DNA from: Dichotomocladium elegans
Taxonomy: Eukaryota; Mucoromycota; Mucoromycetes; Mucorales; Lichtheimiaceae
Reading direction: 5' to 3'
Assembly: GCA_025716815.1 (NCBI GenBank)
Contig: JAIXMN010000044.1
Span: 1-64,000, forward strand
Length of the DNA: 64,000 nt
Notes under the pieces: generated by a model
The model's input: only the letters and a program-made list of their open reading frames with translations
Told to the model about the DNA's origin: nothing
Databases searched by the model: none
Position numbers and translations under genes: made by a program
Shown: positions 29,813-42,045 of the stretch, in pieces
How positions within the stretch are numbered: position 1 is the first letter of the stretch
Layout: each line of letters begins with the position of its first letter

Positions 29813-30626
29813 ATGGCGACTTCAAAAAGAAACAACACTTCGATGCGCACCTCGGGCAAAGTTTTGAAATGTGCATATCAACCAGTTCCCCGTTCTTGGA
29901 TTCCTAGTAGACGGTCCTCAACACGTGTGCAGGGCGTAACCAGCACTTTGAGATCCTTACAGCTTTGTAAAGACACTTCCGATGATGGTAAGCATAGTTC
30001 CATCTCAGGTATTATGGTTATTGATACATATCCAGAAAATGCAATGAATAGCGACCATCAAGAAGGTGTGTGCAATGAGAATGCGTCGTGTGCATTTAAT
30101 AATGCCTAGCCTGATTTTTATAGTCGTGGAAGCTATGAGCGAGGTCAACTTGGACGATGAAGAGGGAGGCAATGTCGGGAACAAACGTGAGATAGCCTCT
30201 TCGAAGTATCGCTTTAAGCTCGATGAATCAGAAAGCGATTACAGCAGCTGCGATAGTTCAAACGTCAATGAGAGAAAGCAATTGCACCTCGCTCGTCAAT
30301 CGCTACCGATGCAATCGCTCTTGCCAAATGGAAGCCCTTTGGTCGGGCAAACCGTGGATTCGGGCGCGGCCGATATGCCTCGTACTACGATCAATATGGA
30401 GCGACGCAACACCCGCAGAAAGAATGGGCCTAACCTATCCACCGAGGAAATCAAACGAATCATTGACTTGGTTGAATTTCGTGGAGTTACCCACAAGGCT
30501 GCTGCTACGTTGGTTGGAACATCGCGTCAGAATGTAGGAAATGTTATTAGACGGTTCAGGGAAAATGGTGGTGTCCTTCCATCTAGTAGAAAAGGCAGAA
30601 CGGCTCCTGGCAAAATAAGTTCATAA
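29813..30626 (+). CDS. Small helix-turn-helix protein, Tc1/mariner-like DNA-binding domain only
   Basis: Two exons, 29813-30065 and 30124-30626, joined by a GTGTGT...TATAG intron of 58 nt, give 251 residues in frame. Residues about 185-245 form a Tc1/paired-type HTH: NLSTEEIKRIIDLVEFRG, then THKAAATLVGTSRQNVGNVI and an RRFRENGG turn with an arginine-rich end. The N-terminal half is Ser/Arg-rich and then acidic, without known domains. No catalytic DDE half follows; the frame ends and an unrelated-orientation Tc1 relic begins. It may be a transposase N-terminal fragment or a domesticated DNA-binding factor. The open spliced frame speaks against simple decay. Confidence 0.5.
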
Positions 30627-30686
30627 GGCGACGCCTTTCTCCGAAGCAAACATAGTACCGCCACATTGCAGCAGATAACAGGAGCA

Positions 30687-31590
30687 CTACTTTGAGAAGA
30701 TTGCGTTCCTTTGCTTGCAGCTATGGACTGTCTCTTTTTTGTTTTTCGTTTTTTTGGCTGGTGGTTGTGGGAGTCTCAAGCTACATTTAATGATGCCTGA
30801 TGCCGAGTTTGCTCCCAAGATGGTAGTTGTTTTAGCTCTTGTTTTCGGCACTGTAACTACTGCACAAGTCCCTTTCTTAGATCTTGCCATGCTGCACTTC
30901 ATGGTAATATGGAATCCATACTCATCAAGAAAATGCAATTTTTCTAAAGTCGATGTCGGTCCTGTCCCATCTGCGCACCCAGCCAAGGCGTTCTTGGACC
31001 TTTGCATCGCTTATCCTGTCTACAGGCTGAAACCGAGCCATTTTCAATGGCAAATGAATTCGTTTTTCATACATCGATGGAGCGTCGTTTTGGATACTTT
31101 GAGACCCTCAAATCTCTGGAGCAGTTGCTCCATCAGCTGCTCTAGGACAATGGACGGGTTCTCAACAAGCCGTTCTAAAATAGCACTCTTATGCTCTTCG
31201 TTGAGAATACATGAACGACCTCTGCCTCTACGTTTCTTAAAAATGCTCTCAGGGTCCTTTTCGTACTGTGATGCCCGTCGCTGAGCTGAACGAACATGGA
31301 TTCCTAGCTGTTTTGCAGCAGCTGGTGCACTCAAGATCTTCTCAAACATCCGTTTGAAAAATCTGACCTTGTCTTGGTCAGTGTATGCCGTGTAACTGCG
31401 CTTGATCCCCGCTTCTTTCATCCGAATGTCTGTATCCTTTCGCTGGGGAATGTGTGTGGTAGTAAGATCAGAATTATCTTTACAAGATATGCTACGCAGA
31501 TATTCTATATGAGAACAAACGATTGCAGAGAGTACATTTCTTCATCAACGACATGACCTTGACCATCGTAAAAAAATAGATTGCTCATTT
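30687..31590 (-). pseudogene. Tc1/mariner-like (IS630-type) transposase, frameshifted
   Basis: Minus-strand protein from a likely start MSNLFFYDGQGHVVDEE near 31590 (then a disrupted stretch), an HTH region KILSAPAAAKQLGIHVRSAQ, a second HTH-like part, and after one indel in an A-run near 30943 the catalytic region FLDEYGFHITMK and ARSKKGTCAVVTVP. The final catalytic acid region is not seen before the frame ends. A decayed relative lies at 45885-46590 and shares even the sequence before the start. Terminal repeats were not found. Confidence 0.72.
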
Positions 31591-31784
31591 CAGAATGTAA
31601 ATGGGTAGTTACGGAAGCTTTTTTGTGCGACATCTTTCGCTGTGCAAGCGACACTTGCTTTGTCATCATGCGTAAAGATTTCTGGGCAAAACGCGACTTC
31701 TATTGTTGTAATCCTACGGCTTCAGAACTGGCTGGGTACGACTTTAATTTTGGAAAACAGTGTATGTAATAGGAGGATGCATCA

Positions 31785-33858
31785 CTATTTGTGCGTCTGG
31801 CTTTTGAGTGCCGAGTCCCCAAGATCGAGGGCAACCATCTCACCCTCGTTTGCAGTCGGTGTGCTTGCACCCGATAGGCCTGTCGCGGTTTGTTTGCCAA
31901 TATTCCTCGGGAAAAGCTTCGGGCTGATGGGAAGGATTGGACTCATTGCATCTTTCACGATCTCTCCACTGGCACCCACTGGTAGCTTGACGGAGAGTCC
32001 ATCGACTGGTTTATTGCCCTTAAAGCTTGCTTTCTTGTTAAGCGTGGTGGGACCTGTGGTCGATGCGAGAGCAGAGGGCTTGGGTGGCTTTGGACGATGG
32101 GTGTCGACTGCGTCGATATCAACTACGCATCAAATAAATAATCACTTGATAAGCTTCCTGGCCAGGTATTGAATGAAAAGCTGACGTACCTTTGAAACGC
32201 TTCTCCTCACACCCATAGGCCTTGGGTGTCAACTCAATCACCGTGTGAAGTGGAATGTTAATATACGGCAAATCCTCGTGGTTGTAGTTCATAAAGTACG
32301 CGTAAATGCAGCGTAATATAGCTTGGTGACCGATGATTAGGATATTCTCATGTCGTTCTAAAGCCATGATTACGGGTTCAAGCCGTAATACAACATCTCT
32401 ATAAGACTTTAAAGAATATCAGATCGCATCATGTAACTACTTATCGCTTGCTTATCGACGTCTGATCTGTCAACCGCTCCATTCCCCACCAGAGTATCAT
32501 TTTAAAGCATACCTCGCCACCCCGATATCTGTAATTAAATTTGTCCTCATCTCGGTTTGCAAAATCCTCAGGATATTTTTCCTAGCAGCACAGGAGGTAT
32601 CAATCTCCATTTCTGCAGAGCCAAGCGAACATTGTTTACCGTCTTACCTCTATTTCCTCATACGTCATCCCGTCACACACACCGGCATCAAGCTCATCTA
32701 GCGCCTTCCACTGGAGCTTGGGATATTTTAAAAGTTCGCCTGTTTGAATCGTACGTTTCATGGTGGAAGTCCACACTGTCAGGTTCTGTTCTCCAAGGTT
32801 CTCATAGATCAGAGCCGGAAGTTTTGATGCATACTCCAGACCACGAGGAGATAGCTGCGAATCGCCACCAATCTTCCCTTCAAGATTATACATGGATTCA
32901 CCGTGCTAGCGCATAAGAGTCAGCATTCTCGCATTTGTTCATTACTGGGCGCGGTCGCACTCATTTTCGAAAAGCTTACTCTGCTAAAGTAAATTTTGCG
33001 AGGTGCAATATGAAGGTTCATCAGGTAATACACGATCCGTGACTCTAGGTAGCCTTGGATCAAGTTAATGATCACCTGGCTACCGACGTTGATAAGCTTG
33101 ATATATGTGTAATTTTCTTCGGTAATCGTCTGGTAAAAGTCCTGATAATGGTGAATCCGTGCGCGGAAGTCGTCTGCTGCAGCGTCGGGATCCATATTGA
33201 CGTAATCCGGAGACGAAAGTTTAACATCTTTAATGTTATTGAGGATGAGCTTCTCATCTTGGCAGATAGACTCAATAAAGAGCACCAGAATGTCATGGCT
33301 TGTCAGTTCCTCGTGGAGCCATCTACGCCGTTCATAGGTACTGTTTGTCGCGTCAAAAATCGCGACAATGCCCTGTTCCTTATCAAACCACCCGAGCATA
33401 TCGTCCAGAGCAGCTCTAGCAGATTCTCTGCGCTGCTGCTCGCCAATAGGATTGTTGGGGTCAAAAAATGTGTGCGGCACACTGGCGCCATGCAACTTGC
33501 GACGATAATTGCCGACATTGAACACCTTTGTCTTGACACCGAGCCACGTCAGGTATCGGCAAACTGTACGAACGATTGAGAGAGTTATCGCTTGCTATTG
33601 CTCTCTTTAGACGAGAAATCTCACTTACCCTTTTGGGAAATGTAAGTTTTGCCTCGGGCTGGAAGGCCCACCATCTGTTCATTCGTATCATTTTAGTGAT
33701 TGGTAGCCTTCCGCTCAACTGACGGCCCACATTTTCGTTTTCATACCACGCAAGCTATCCGCAGGTCTGATAAGGAAATTACAAGTGTTCATGTCATTAA
33801 CCAAAAGCGTGGACCAAAACATTCTTTTGACATGACTGGATATCTTACTAAAGCTCAT
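31785..33858 (-). CDS. PFKFB: 6-phosphofructo-2-kinase / fructose-2,6-bisphosphatase
   Basis: Bifunctional cytosolic enzyme that makes and breaks fructose 2,6-bisphosphate, the regulator of glycolysis versus gluconeogenesis. Eight exons: 33858-33849, 33766-33747, 33674-33629, 33563-32980, 32905-32648, 32581-32513, 32406-32190, 32122-31785; total 1,542 nt, 513 residues. The kinase half begins [20 protein letters not shown] (Walker A) and includes [13 protein letters not shown] and [11 protein letters not shown]. The bisphosphatase half has [19 protein letters not shown] with its catalytic histidine, the EELD-like [15 protein letters not shown] and [12 protein letters not shown] roughly 110-residue Ser/Pro/Lys-rich C-terminal tail may carry regulatory sites. 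Exons 1 and 2 are only 10 and 20 nt, but phases agree. All catalytic motifs are present. Confidence 0.93.
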
Positions 33859-33923
33859 TGTAAATATGAATTGCCGTAGGATATTGTACGAAAAGCAAAA
33901 AAGGGAAAGGAGGGAGGGAGGGA

Positions 33924-33936
33924 GGATTTTTATATA
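33924..33936 (-). promoter_or_regulatory. TATA box of the PFKFB gene
   Basis: Minus strand TATATAAAAATCC about 70 nt upstream of the ATG at 33858, followed by a pyrimidine-rich leader (repeated CCCT). Confidence 0.5.
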
Positions 33937-34363
33937 TGTATGTTATGTGAATGTTCGTCGCCTCTGTGGCACAAACGCCAGACGTTTGACAGCAACTCAG
34001 CCGCAACATTCTCCATAGAAATTAACGAATTTGCTCCGCCGATCAAGAAAGAAAACCAACAAGCCAAAAAGGATAACCTTTTCTCTTAAAATCAGCCTTT
34101 CCGCAGATGAGTTGGGTACTTTTATGGGCAGTTGATGGAGCGTACTTGTTCTTGGATGTTTTGCTTTTAGGAAGTGAGTCTGCATGGTATACTACGTATA
34201 TGTGGGGTCACTACTAAAAGAAATCGAATGTCCCTGCGACTTCCGCGGAACGATATGTGAATTGGAGGAGGTGCGGGGCGAGGGCGCGACGCATTTTTTT
34301 TTAATCGCAGAAAAAAAACCGGGGCTATCCTTTTTATACCAACGCATTTTTTTTTTCCACCTG

Positions 34364-37300
34364 ATGGACGAAGTGAATGCATTATTAGAGAACAGTAGAC
34401 TTCTAGCTGTTCGTGATGCTGGGCTCACCATTGTTTCTATCTTTGGAAATTCCGGTTTTCGTGTGCCTTCAGCGTATGCAACGGGAAAGCAGACGAATAT
34501 TAATGTCACATTGGCTAACCGCATCGTCAAGCGCGAAGCGTTCGCGCTGAAGGAGCAGGTATCTCGTAATGACATTGTACGATAAGGAGAAATAGGCTGA
34601 TCGTTGTCATATTTCTAGGAACTACCGACAGATACGTTTGAGGTAGAAGCAGTAGTGGTTCATTTTCGATGCTGTATCACGTAACTGAATAACAGAGGCG
34701 GATATGTGTGTATGGGTATGCAGCTTGCCAAGGGACTACAGATGCATGTCGACGCGCAAGCAAAGACTGCTTACTTGTTTTTGGACTCGACGGCTGATAC
34801 AGGCGCATTTGCAGATTGTTGCCGAGAAGAGAAGGTTTGATATTCGAATCATGGACACAAGGGGAGGGAGGGTGTGAAAGGTTAAAAAACAAAACGACAT
34901 GCGTTGGTAACTGATATATAGAGCGGGTCAATTCCTTGAAGACATCTGCCCAGAAGCAGCTACTGGACCATCAATCAGCAACAATGCGAGGACTTCTGCT
35001 CATGTTTCTGGTTTCACACCTTGTGATTGTAAGTTGCCTAGGGAGCACAAGACGTAGAGGGATGGATTAATGATTTCTCTGCATCCTCTAGACTATCCTT
35101 CCACCATCCTTATTGCCCTCCGAGTTCATGGCTGAGCTTGTCAACCTTTCGCAGGTGAAGCATGGCATCTATACACACTTGGCTCAGTTGATGTCGGCAT
35201 GCTGGAAATATTGGGATATCCCAGTCCCGAATGCCCTTTTTGAGCGAAAGGAGATCGAGAGCCGACGCGAAAAAGAACGTGTCAACACGAGCATAATGGG
35301 ATGGTGGGGTCCAGCTAAGGGTGTTCCGCTAATGGTCTTTTTGGCAGCAGAGGTAGGATGTGGGAAATGGGGTATTCAATGGACGATACTGACTTTTTTC
35401 GAAGGTCACAATCCCAAATATGGAAAAGACCAATCGCCAGACCCTAGCCCTAGCACTAAAAAGGATGCAAGAAGTTGTCCAAACACGAGTGAAGAATATC
35501 TTTCGAGCATTTCATCTTATTCCACTTACGGAGGGAGGACAAAGTCGTGAATCGGTCGAAGTGAGGTAAAAGGGATCATAAAGGAGAAATAGGCGATGAT
35601 CCTGACTGTAAAAATGATCCAGATCACTGTTTACGCTGCCCACAACAACACAGCCTTTTGTTCATATCATACCCGCCACACCCTTTGCAGCGATCTCAAA
35701 CTTCAGTGACGCAACCGTTCTCAAAAGTCTATATACCTTTGAGCGTCCCATATCGATATCAGCCTGGCTTCGAGATAACGACAGTGGTGACTATTCAGAC
35801 AGCAATAACAGGCGAAGAGATACAACAAAAGCACCGACCATCGAATCTACTCTTGACGATTGTGCGAATAAAAACCTTCGCAACTTTGTGGCCCATTGGA
35901 TCAGGTCTGCCACCAATCGTCACCCCATGGTCCTTCAACAAATCGCTACGTCAAATCAACGCAAAGATGCAAGACATCCGCACCATATTCCGCTGCCTTC
36001 CGGCATACAATTTGGATCGGCACTCTTGCTTCTCAAGTCACTTCTCTATGAAATCCCAAAGCAGAGCGAAAATATGGATGAGCATGATTTTAGAAAGGCT
36101 ATTATTGCTCAATCGCCAGGGGCCCGTGGCATGATCCAGCAGATAGAGGTGATCCTCCGAAAGAAGGTCCGGGATACTGTCGAAATTGAGCGTGTGTTTT
36201 CAAGAAGGTTAGAAAGAGATTGATTGATTGCTTGAGTGTAGTAAAGCCGCTAACATTGAAACAGCCATTCACAAGAAATCATGCGCAAATGTATCGAGAC
36301 ATACCTCCAGGATTCCCCGCCTTGCTATACTCGCCAATACCACTTATGGAAGGTACTTATGTATTTACTTCAGACAGTTATACTAGTACTAAAACAGAAG
36401 CTTGAAATAGCGAGACAATGCTATGCGTCTGTTCACTTCTCTGTCGCGAGGACTTTGCGCTACAGAATTTGCGGTTCGATTGGAAAAAGAATGCGATATG
36501 ATTTGGAAGCAAGGCCGACAGAGCTGTGAAAAAACTAGCTTGACGGGCAAAGTGTGTCGGCTTAAGGTAAATAAAATGCTAGCGATAAAAAAAGATTTGG
36601 GTGACGAGGTATCAAATTTATACATGTATATGTATTAGGCTGGCCATGAGAATGCCGATATCGACGAGGGAACAAAACACACGCGTGAGATGGACAGCAC
36701 AAAGCATAGCAGCGGGTGTAGCTTTTTTCATGCGTGCACGTGTGGCAAATCACAAAAGTTGCGAGAGGACCCGTTTACCGTCGAAGATGCAAATATCAAT
36801 TTCTACGAGCGTTTTACATGCTGTATGGACGATGGGCATCTAGCGATTGATTTGCAAAAGTCCACCCTAGGTGGAAACCAGTTGCTTGTTAGAGATGATA
36901 AGCGCATACCTCGTTTTGACACTGCGCTTCTCTATCTGAGTCCGGCATCCTCTTATCGCAATAGCGTTGGGCTCGACAAATACGAAGGATTCATGAATAA
37001 TACCAATTGCCTTTTGCCCTGGGTACTTGCGACGGACGTTGATAAAAAGAAGAAGACTGGTGCTGAGCAAGACAGGCGTTTGGTCGCGACTGCAGCAGCT
37101 CCTCCTCCCCGTACGGAAGTATCAAAACAATCGATGGATGTGAACGAATGGCCGTTGCCCGGCACTAATAAGCCCGACGTCAAAGCGAAATCTCCTGCTC
37201 CGCTCTTAACGAATCTTGGCGCATTTCCAGCATTAGGGGCGACGACAGCCGAGCCAACAGGAACGGTTGTACCGACCGAGACGAAGGCTCATAATGAGCA

Positions 37301-38029
37301 TGGGATGACGAAGAGAGAGCGACGCCGCCGAGATGGAAAGCGTAAAGAGCGTGAGCATCGGTTGGAGGGCCAAGTACGAGGATATGTTGGGGCCGAGTAT
37401 GAATGTCCGCTCGGTCATCGATTCCTTAGCTGTGGCGAAGGCAGGGTGTGCAAAATCGGACACAAAGGCCATCCAAAGGTATATATCGTCAGAGGTGTGC
37501 TGCTGCTGCGTGTTACGAAACCTTCTCCTAAGTGCGCACTCTATCTTTCTTTTTCGTTTAGGAACATGGGAATTATTTTGTCCACCAGGATTTGCCGCTC
37601 TATGTGATGTGTCCGTGCAGCTATGCGAACCAGAAAACAACGTCAGAAGTGACCGCCCAGTTGCAACGCTTATACATTGTGTCTCCAGATTCATCAACGA
37701 TTTCTCTGTCACTGAAGCCGAGAGTCAAGGTGAGGAAATGAAAGAAAGAAAGAAAAAGGCTCCTCTCTGCGAGGAAATTGAATATCGAGAGTAATAAGCG
37801 GTCCTTTATATAGATCGTCGATCATCGTGGCGAGGTGTTCGAGCTTGACCTCGGTTTCAAAGAAGCGCTTACGTTGCCTACTAACAGTGTCCATGTGCTC
37901 CGTCTCCCGAACGTTTATTCAACCCCGTCTGGCGAACCGATCCCGATGGCGGTCGATATTGACAAGCGACTCAGTTGCGGTATTTTAGAAAAGGAATGCT
38001 TCCAGTTTCATGAGAACGAGAACTGCTGA
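34364..38029 (+). CDS. SMG8: Nonsense-mediated mRNA decay factor SMG8
   Basis: SMG8 partners SMG9 to restrain the SMG1 kinase that phosphorylates UPF1 in NMD. About ten short introns. Exon 1 is 34364-34558 (MDEVNALLENSRLLAVRDAG, a degenerate GTPase-like start IVSIFGNSGF). Later: LLDHQSATMRGLLLMF, WDIPVPNALFERKE, GIQFGSALLLLKSLLYEIP, LFTSLSRGLCATEFA. The family's Cys/His signature follows: HSSGCSFFHACTCGKSQ near 36700-36760, YECPLGHRFLSCGEG near 37400, and LPLYVMCPCSYANQ near 37590. The end is SVHVLRLPNVYS... with stop 38027-38029. The second and third exon borders (34619-34850) use weak donors (GTTTGA) and are uncertain. The N-terminal P-loop lacks a clear GxxxxGK. Confidence 0.88.
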
Positions 38030-38381
38030 GAACCGTGTGCGGCGTATTTACGCTGTGGATTGTTTCTTTCTTCCGCAACCCACAGCATTACACAGCCAGC
38101 ATCAATGAAAAAGTACGAGAACGAGACAAGCAAATGGAGGGAGAGGAGTATCGGGCTTGATATTTCATTTTGCCCTGAATTCCGAAGCACGGCCCAGTTG
38201 CGATCTGTTGGATAGTAGCAGTAGTCGGTCTGATCTCGTTGCTTTGTTTATTATCTCTCTCTCTTTTTTTCTTTCTTTCTTTCTCTACGTATTGCAAAGG
38301 GGCGTTTTCTTTCTCTTTACCGATCTAGGATAGCGTTAAGGAAGAAAAAAAAAAGAACGATGTCTGTTTTGGCTCTATGAG

Positions 38382-39839
38382 TTATGAGGCGGCAATATGC
38401 CGTGGAATAGGATCGAGATACGATGTCTCGGTCAGAGTGTTGTCGTTGCTGTTGAGGATGACACGGAGCCCATCATATGCTGGACTAACACGCAATCCTT
38501 CTGATTCTTCGAGTATTGCTAACGATTTTTCCATTTCGTAATGGTCGTTTCTGTGGGTTGTGCCGACAAGATAAGTTTTTGTGGCCTTGACATGTCGCGC
38601 TGCGTCGAGTGAGTCCTGCAATGCAAAATGCGAAGCATGGGTTTTGCCGGCTAAATCGATCAGGTGAATGTGAGCCTCTCTCTCTTGACTTTTTTTTTTA
38701 TACATAAAAGTAGATCACAATATACTTCGTAAGCAGTCGATGACAAACACGCTGGTTGGCTCGCCGGTGGTGATGCGCTTCATTGTCTCCGGTGGTATGT
38801 AGTTGGTATCTGAAATGTAGCTTGTGCGGCCGAATTTGAAGCCCAAACACCAGTATGGCTCGCCTGTCGAAAGATAAATGCCATGGTGCACTTGATATGT
38901 ATACACACACAAAGATATCAGTGATCGATCGTCATCAAACCCTTCGATGAGTGTATATGTATCTATCTCTATACCTGGGAGTGGCATGAACTCCAAGCCA
39001 TGGATAGTAAAAGGTCGGTCGAAGGAGATCAACCGGTAATCGAACGTGGCCACATCCCCACCCCCTTTTTTGTTATAATAATATGTGCGAAGGCGTCAAT
39101 CATTTGTTTTCCTCCTCCTCCTACCCCACCAAAGAAAAACATATATATACACCTGTTGCAAAGCTCGCATCAACCAAGAAGGGGAATGTTCGTTTTACCA
39201 CGTCCATCGTTTCTGAAGACAGGAAAATATCAATATGCGATTGAACAGCACTCCCGAGCGTCCACTGGCGAAGCGCATCGATCCCGTAACAAGCATCTGC
39301 ATGCCCGTGGGTGAGAATGACGCCGTCAAGGTTACGAATACCATAGCGAGGAAATATCTGAAGCGCACTGTCTATCGAAACACTAGAAGATTCAATCCAC
39401 CAACATACATACACACATGCTTCTCCTCTCTCTCTCTCTCTCTCTTAGATGAGAGAAAGCTCATCACTACCACCCTCCACACCGTATCCACAGGCATTAC
39501 CATAAAATGTTTTGCCACAGTCAATGAGGACGTTGCTGTAAAGCATCACATAACAAAAAAAAAAAAAACGCACGATGGGAGGTGTGATTATCATCCAATA
39601 TCCGCCGGTATTCCATTTTTTTTCTTCTTTGCTAACCGTAGACGTGCATTGGGCGGATCGGCATGACTCCGGAACCGAACAAGCATCGACGTATTCTTTT
39701 TCATGTTTTTGCGACCCTCGGGCGTCATTGCCGAAGTACACACGGAGCAACTTGGGTGTTCTTCAGTCAGACACGAGATATTTGGTACGGCACCGGAGGT
39801 GCCGGTTCCTATAAACACAAGCTCGACGACAGTCGCCAT
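38382..39839 (-). CDS. Metallo-beta-lactamase-fold hydrolase (lactamase_B_2 type)
   Basis: Five introns join six exons; the first exon is 39839-39637, then 39535-39501 and 39371 onward. It starts MATVVELVFIGTGTSGAVP, the usual glycine-rich opening, with CSVC close behind. Metal ligands: THGHADACYG (HxHxD) near 39300, DTNYIPP for the bridging aspartate, and a final H-bearing VGTTHRNDHYEME. Similar proteins in fungi are called predicted MBL hydrolases related to PhnP or tRNase Z-like enzymes; the substrate is unknown. It ends ...DPIPRHIAAS at 38382. No signal peptide. It faces the SMG8 3' end, 350 bp apart. Confidence 0.85.
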
Positions 39840-40264
39840 GGAGGTGGGTGTTATATCGATGAGGGAACGAAAAAAAAAAAAAAGGAAACGAGAAACGATT
39901 GAGGGAAGCGAAAAAAGCTCAACCTCCGAAACTAACTTCCACCCCCCGTTCCGTACCTTTCCACCCCCCCCGCCCCTTCTCTCCTCTCTCTTCGGTCCAA
40001 CAGTCGAATACGATTCCCGGTCTTTTATTGTTGTTGTTGATCCCGTAAAAGCGGGGTCCGTTCGTTATGGATCCTGGTGCCATGGAGGTCGTCAATCCCC
40101 AAGCGCTTATTACGGTAATGCCAGATTATGCACATAACAAGAAGTGTGCCCTGCAAAAGTCCTGTAACTAGATACGTGATCCAAGCGGTCCAATTCGTAC
40201 CAGGGCGCACAGCCAAAGAGTATACAAAGAGAGCCGATCCTAATAAGGTTGCAAAAATACACAT

Positions 40265-40295
<31 letters not shown>

Positions 40296-41984
40296 TAACA
40301 TAACCTTCTGTTTAATAAAACAGTGCACTCTGTCAACATAGTCATCTTTTTTTTACCTGGCGTTTGAAGTAGCATCATTGGAATACTCAATGCTCCGACA
40401 GACTATATCAGCCGTGAAACGTTTTCAATTGGATGTTCTCAAACCACATCACCCATGATCCCTCCTTCTCCTCACCAGTTCCCATCCAAAAGAGGGAGGA
40501 AGGTGAAGGGGGGGAAATAGGAAACCCCGCTGGGGGCGGCATCAGATGCCTCAAATACACATACCTTGCGCTTCCAGGTTGTATAGATCTGAGGGAAATA
40601 CTGACAGGAGGCAAGAACGGTGCTAACTATCCCGAGCAATCCCGCCCAATAATTTGTCTGCCAGTAACGCGACGGACTCCCGTAGACGGCCAGAAGGATG
40701 AGCGTCACGACGAGCGACAGAATGAAATGGCCAGCGCACAGCACAGCAATAAATAAGGACGCCTTCCACTCGGCCGTAAACGTACGTAGCTTTGTCAGAA
40801 TCGGATCATCCGATTCACTGTGCATCGTCAGATGGACGTACTTGTTGGGATAGTAAATCAAAAACAAGACGAAGCTAATTCCTGGGCGTTCACCATCATT
40901 ATTAGTCTTGTTGGATGAGGGCCAGGAAGATGTACTACAAATAACTCACACGAGGCAAAACATAGCCCACTGAAGCATGATTTGGACCACACCTAAGAGG
41001 TTCACGAGGCAAACGCCCATGGACTTATATATATATATATATCTTTTTTTAAAAAAATATATGACACCACCACAAAATCTCGCATGCCACTTTTTAAAAT
41101 CAACTTACCAATGACTTGCAGCATACAATGGCATCCCATTGGAGGAGCACAATATTCAAGAAGCTTGACGAAGAAGATATGACGCCGAGCAACAGGAACC
41201 ATGGGTTGAATCCTTCACTCGTTTTGTTCGCAATAATACGATAATGCTTTCATAGGAGGCGTTAGGATAAACAAAAAGAGAGAGAGGAGGGAGTGGTTGA
41301 TCTTATTTTGTGCAGACATGAAGTTACCTGCGGCAAGTAAGAAATTACGAGGCCAATGCATAAAAACACGCTAATGAGGGTTGTCATCGTGTCTGTCTCT
41401 GCGTTACAGTGATTGCCCCCATTGTCATCATGTCGGAGTAAGGCTGGAATAGAAGGAGACATCGGTATGTCGAGACGAGATGGACACACCGGTAAGGAAG
41501 AAACGAAAAAAGAAAGATGTAAAGAAGCTGTTTCGGGGACGTCGATGGGCCCTTGTAAAATATTACTCAGGAGCTGCTTATGACTGCACGGTTCCACAAG
41601 CACATTAGCCGGCCAAAAGCACACGCACACACACACACACAGGGGGAGAAAGAGAGAGACAGCGATAGAAGGAGAAGGAGAGCGACGAAAGCAAGGAGTT
41701 GCCGGTAACCTTAACTGTCAAAAAGGAACACCGCATTATTGTTGAGAAGGTCGTCGGGCAGAAAGGAAATACTACTTTTCGATCAACTCCAAATTATCTA
41801 GTGCCTTTCGCTATGGCCCAATACAGTGATGGGGGTGGTCCTTCACCCTCGCAGGGAAAGAGAGAGAGAGAGAGAGGGAAAGAAAAGAAGAAGTCTCATG
41901 CAAGGTAAGAAAGTGGTTCCGAACACTAGCGCATAAATGTGATATTCTCAGCGAATACAAAAAGAGACCGATCATCTATGATGA

Positions 41985-42017
<33 letters not shown>
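39424..42017. repeat. Scattered dinucleotide microsatellites
   Basis: (CT)n at 39425-39445, (AC)n followed by (AG)n at 40266-40294, (AC)n near 41625-41641, (AG)n near 41859-41876 and (TC)n at 41991-42017. They sit mostly in introns and between genes, a common feature of this half of the window. Confidence 0.8.
40025..41462 (-). CDS. PQ-loop repeat membrane protein
   Basis: Multi-pass membrane protein with the PQ-loop (SWEET/KDEL-receptor-like) fold; members move amino acids or sugars across vacuolar membranes, but substrate here is unknown. Six exons: MSPSIPALLRHDD start at 41462, SVFLCIGLVISYLPQ ending the first exon, then HYRIIANKTSEGFNPWFLLLG (first PQ loop), NLLGVVQIMLQW, SFVLFLIYYPNKY region, a second PQ loop SCQYFPQIYTTWKRK, SVGALSIPMMLLQTPG, and a last exon ending ERTPLLRDQQQQ. 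The terminal ERTPLL fits an acidic dileucine vacuolar sorting signal. It is divergent from the YPQ-type gene at 42046. Confidence 0.82.
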
Positions 42018-42045
42018 TTCACTTCACAATCACTCACCAAATCCT
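41463..42045. promoter_or_regulatory. Shared intergenic region of two divergent PQ-loop genes
   Basis: 583 bp between the two start codons, rich in GA/TC repeats (41850-41875 and a (TC)n run at 41991-42017). It may act as a two-way promoter. No specific factor site is claimed. Confidence 0.4.

Noticed and set aside
34184..34363. Upstream extension of SMG8 to the ATG at 34184
   Set aside because: The added segment is low in conservation and contains phenylalanine/lysine runs from T- and A-tracts; the ATG at 34364 begins the conserved part.
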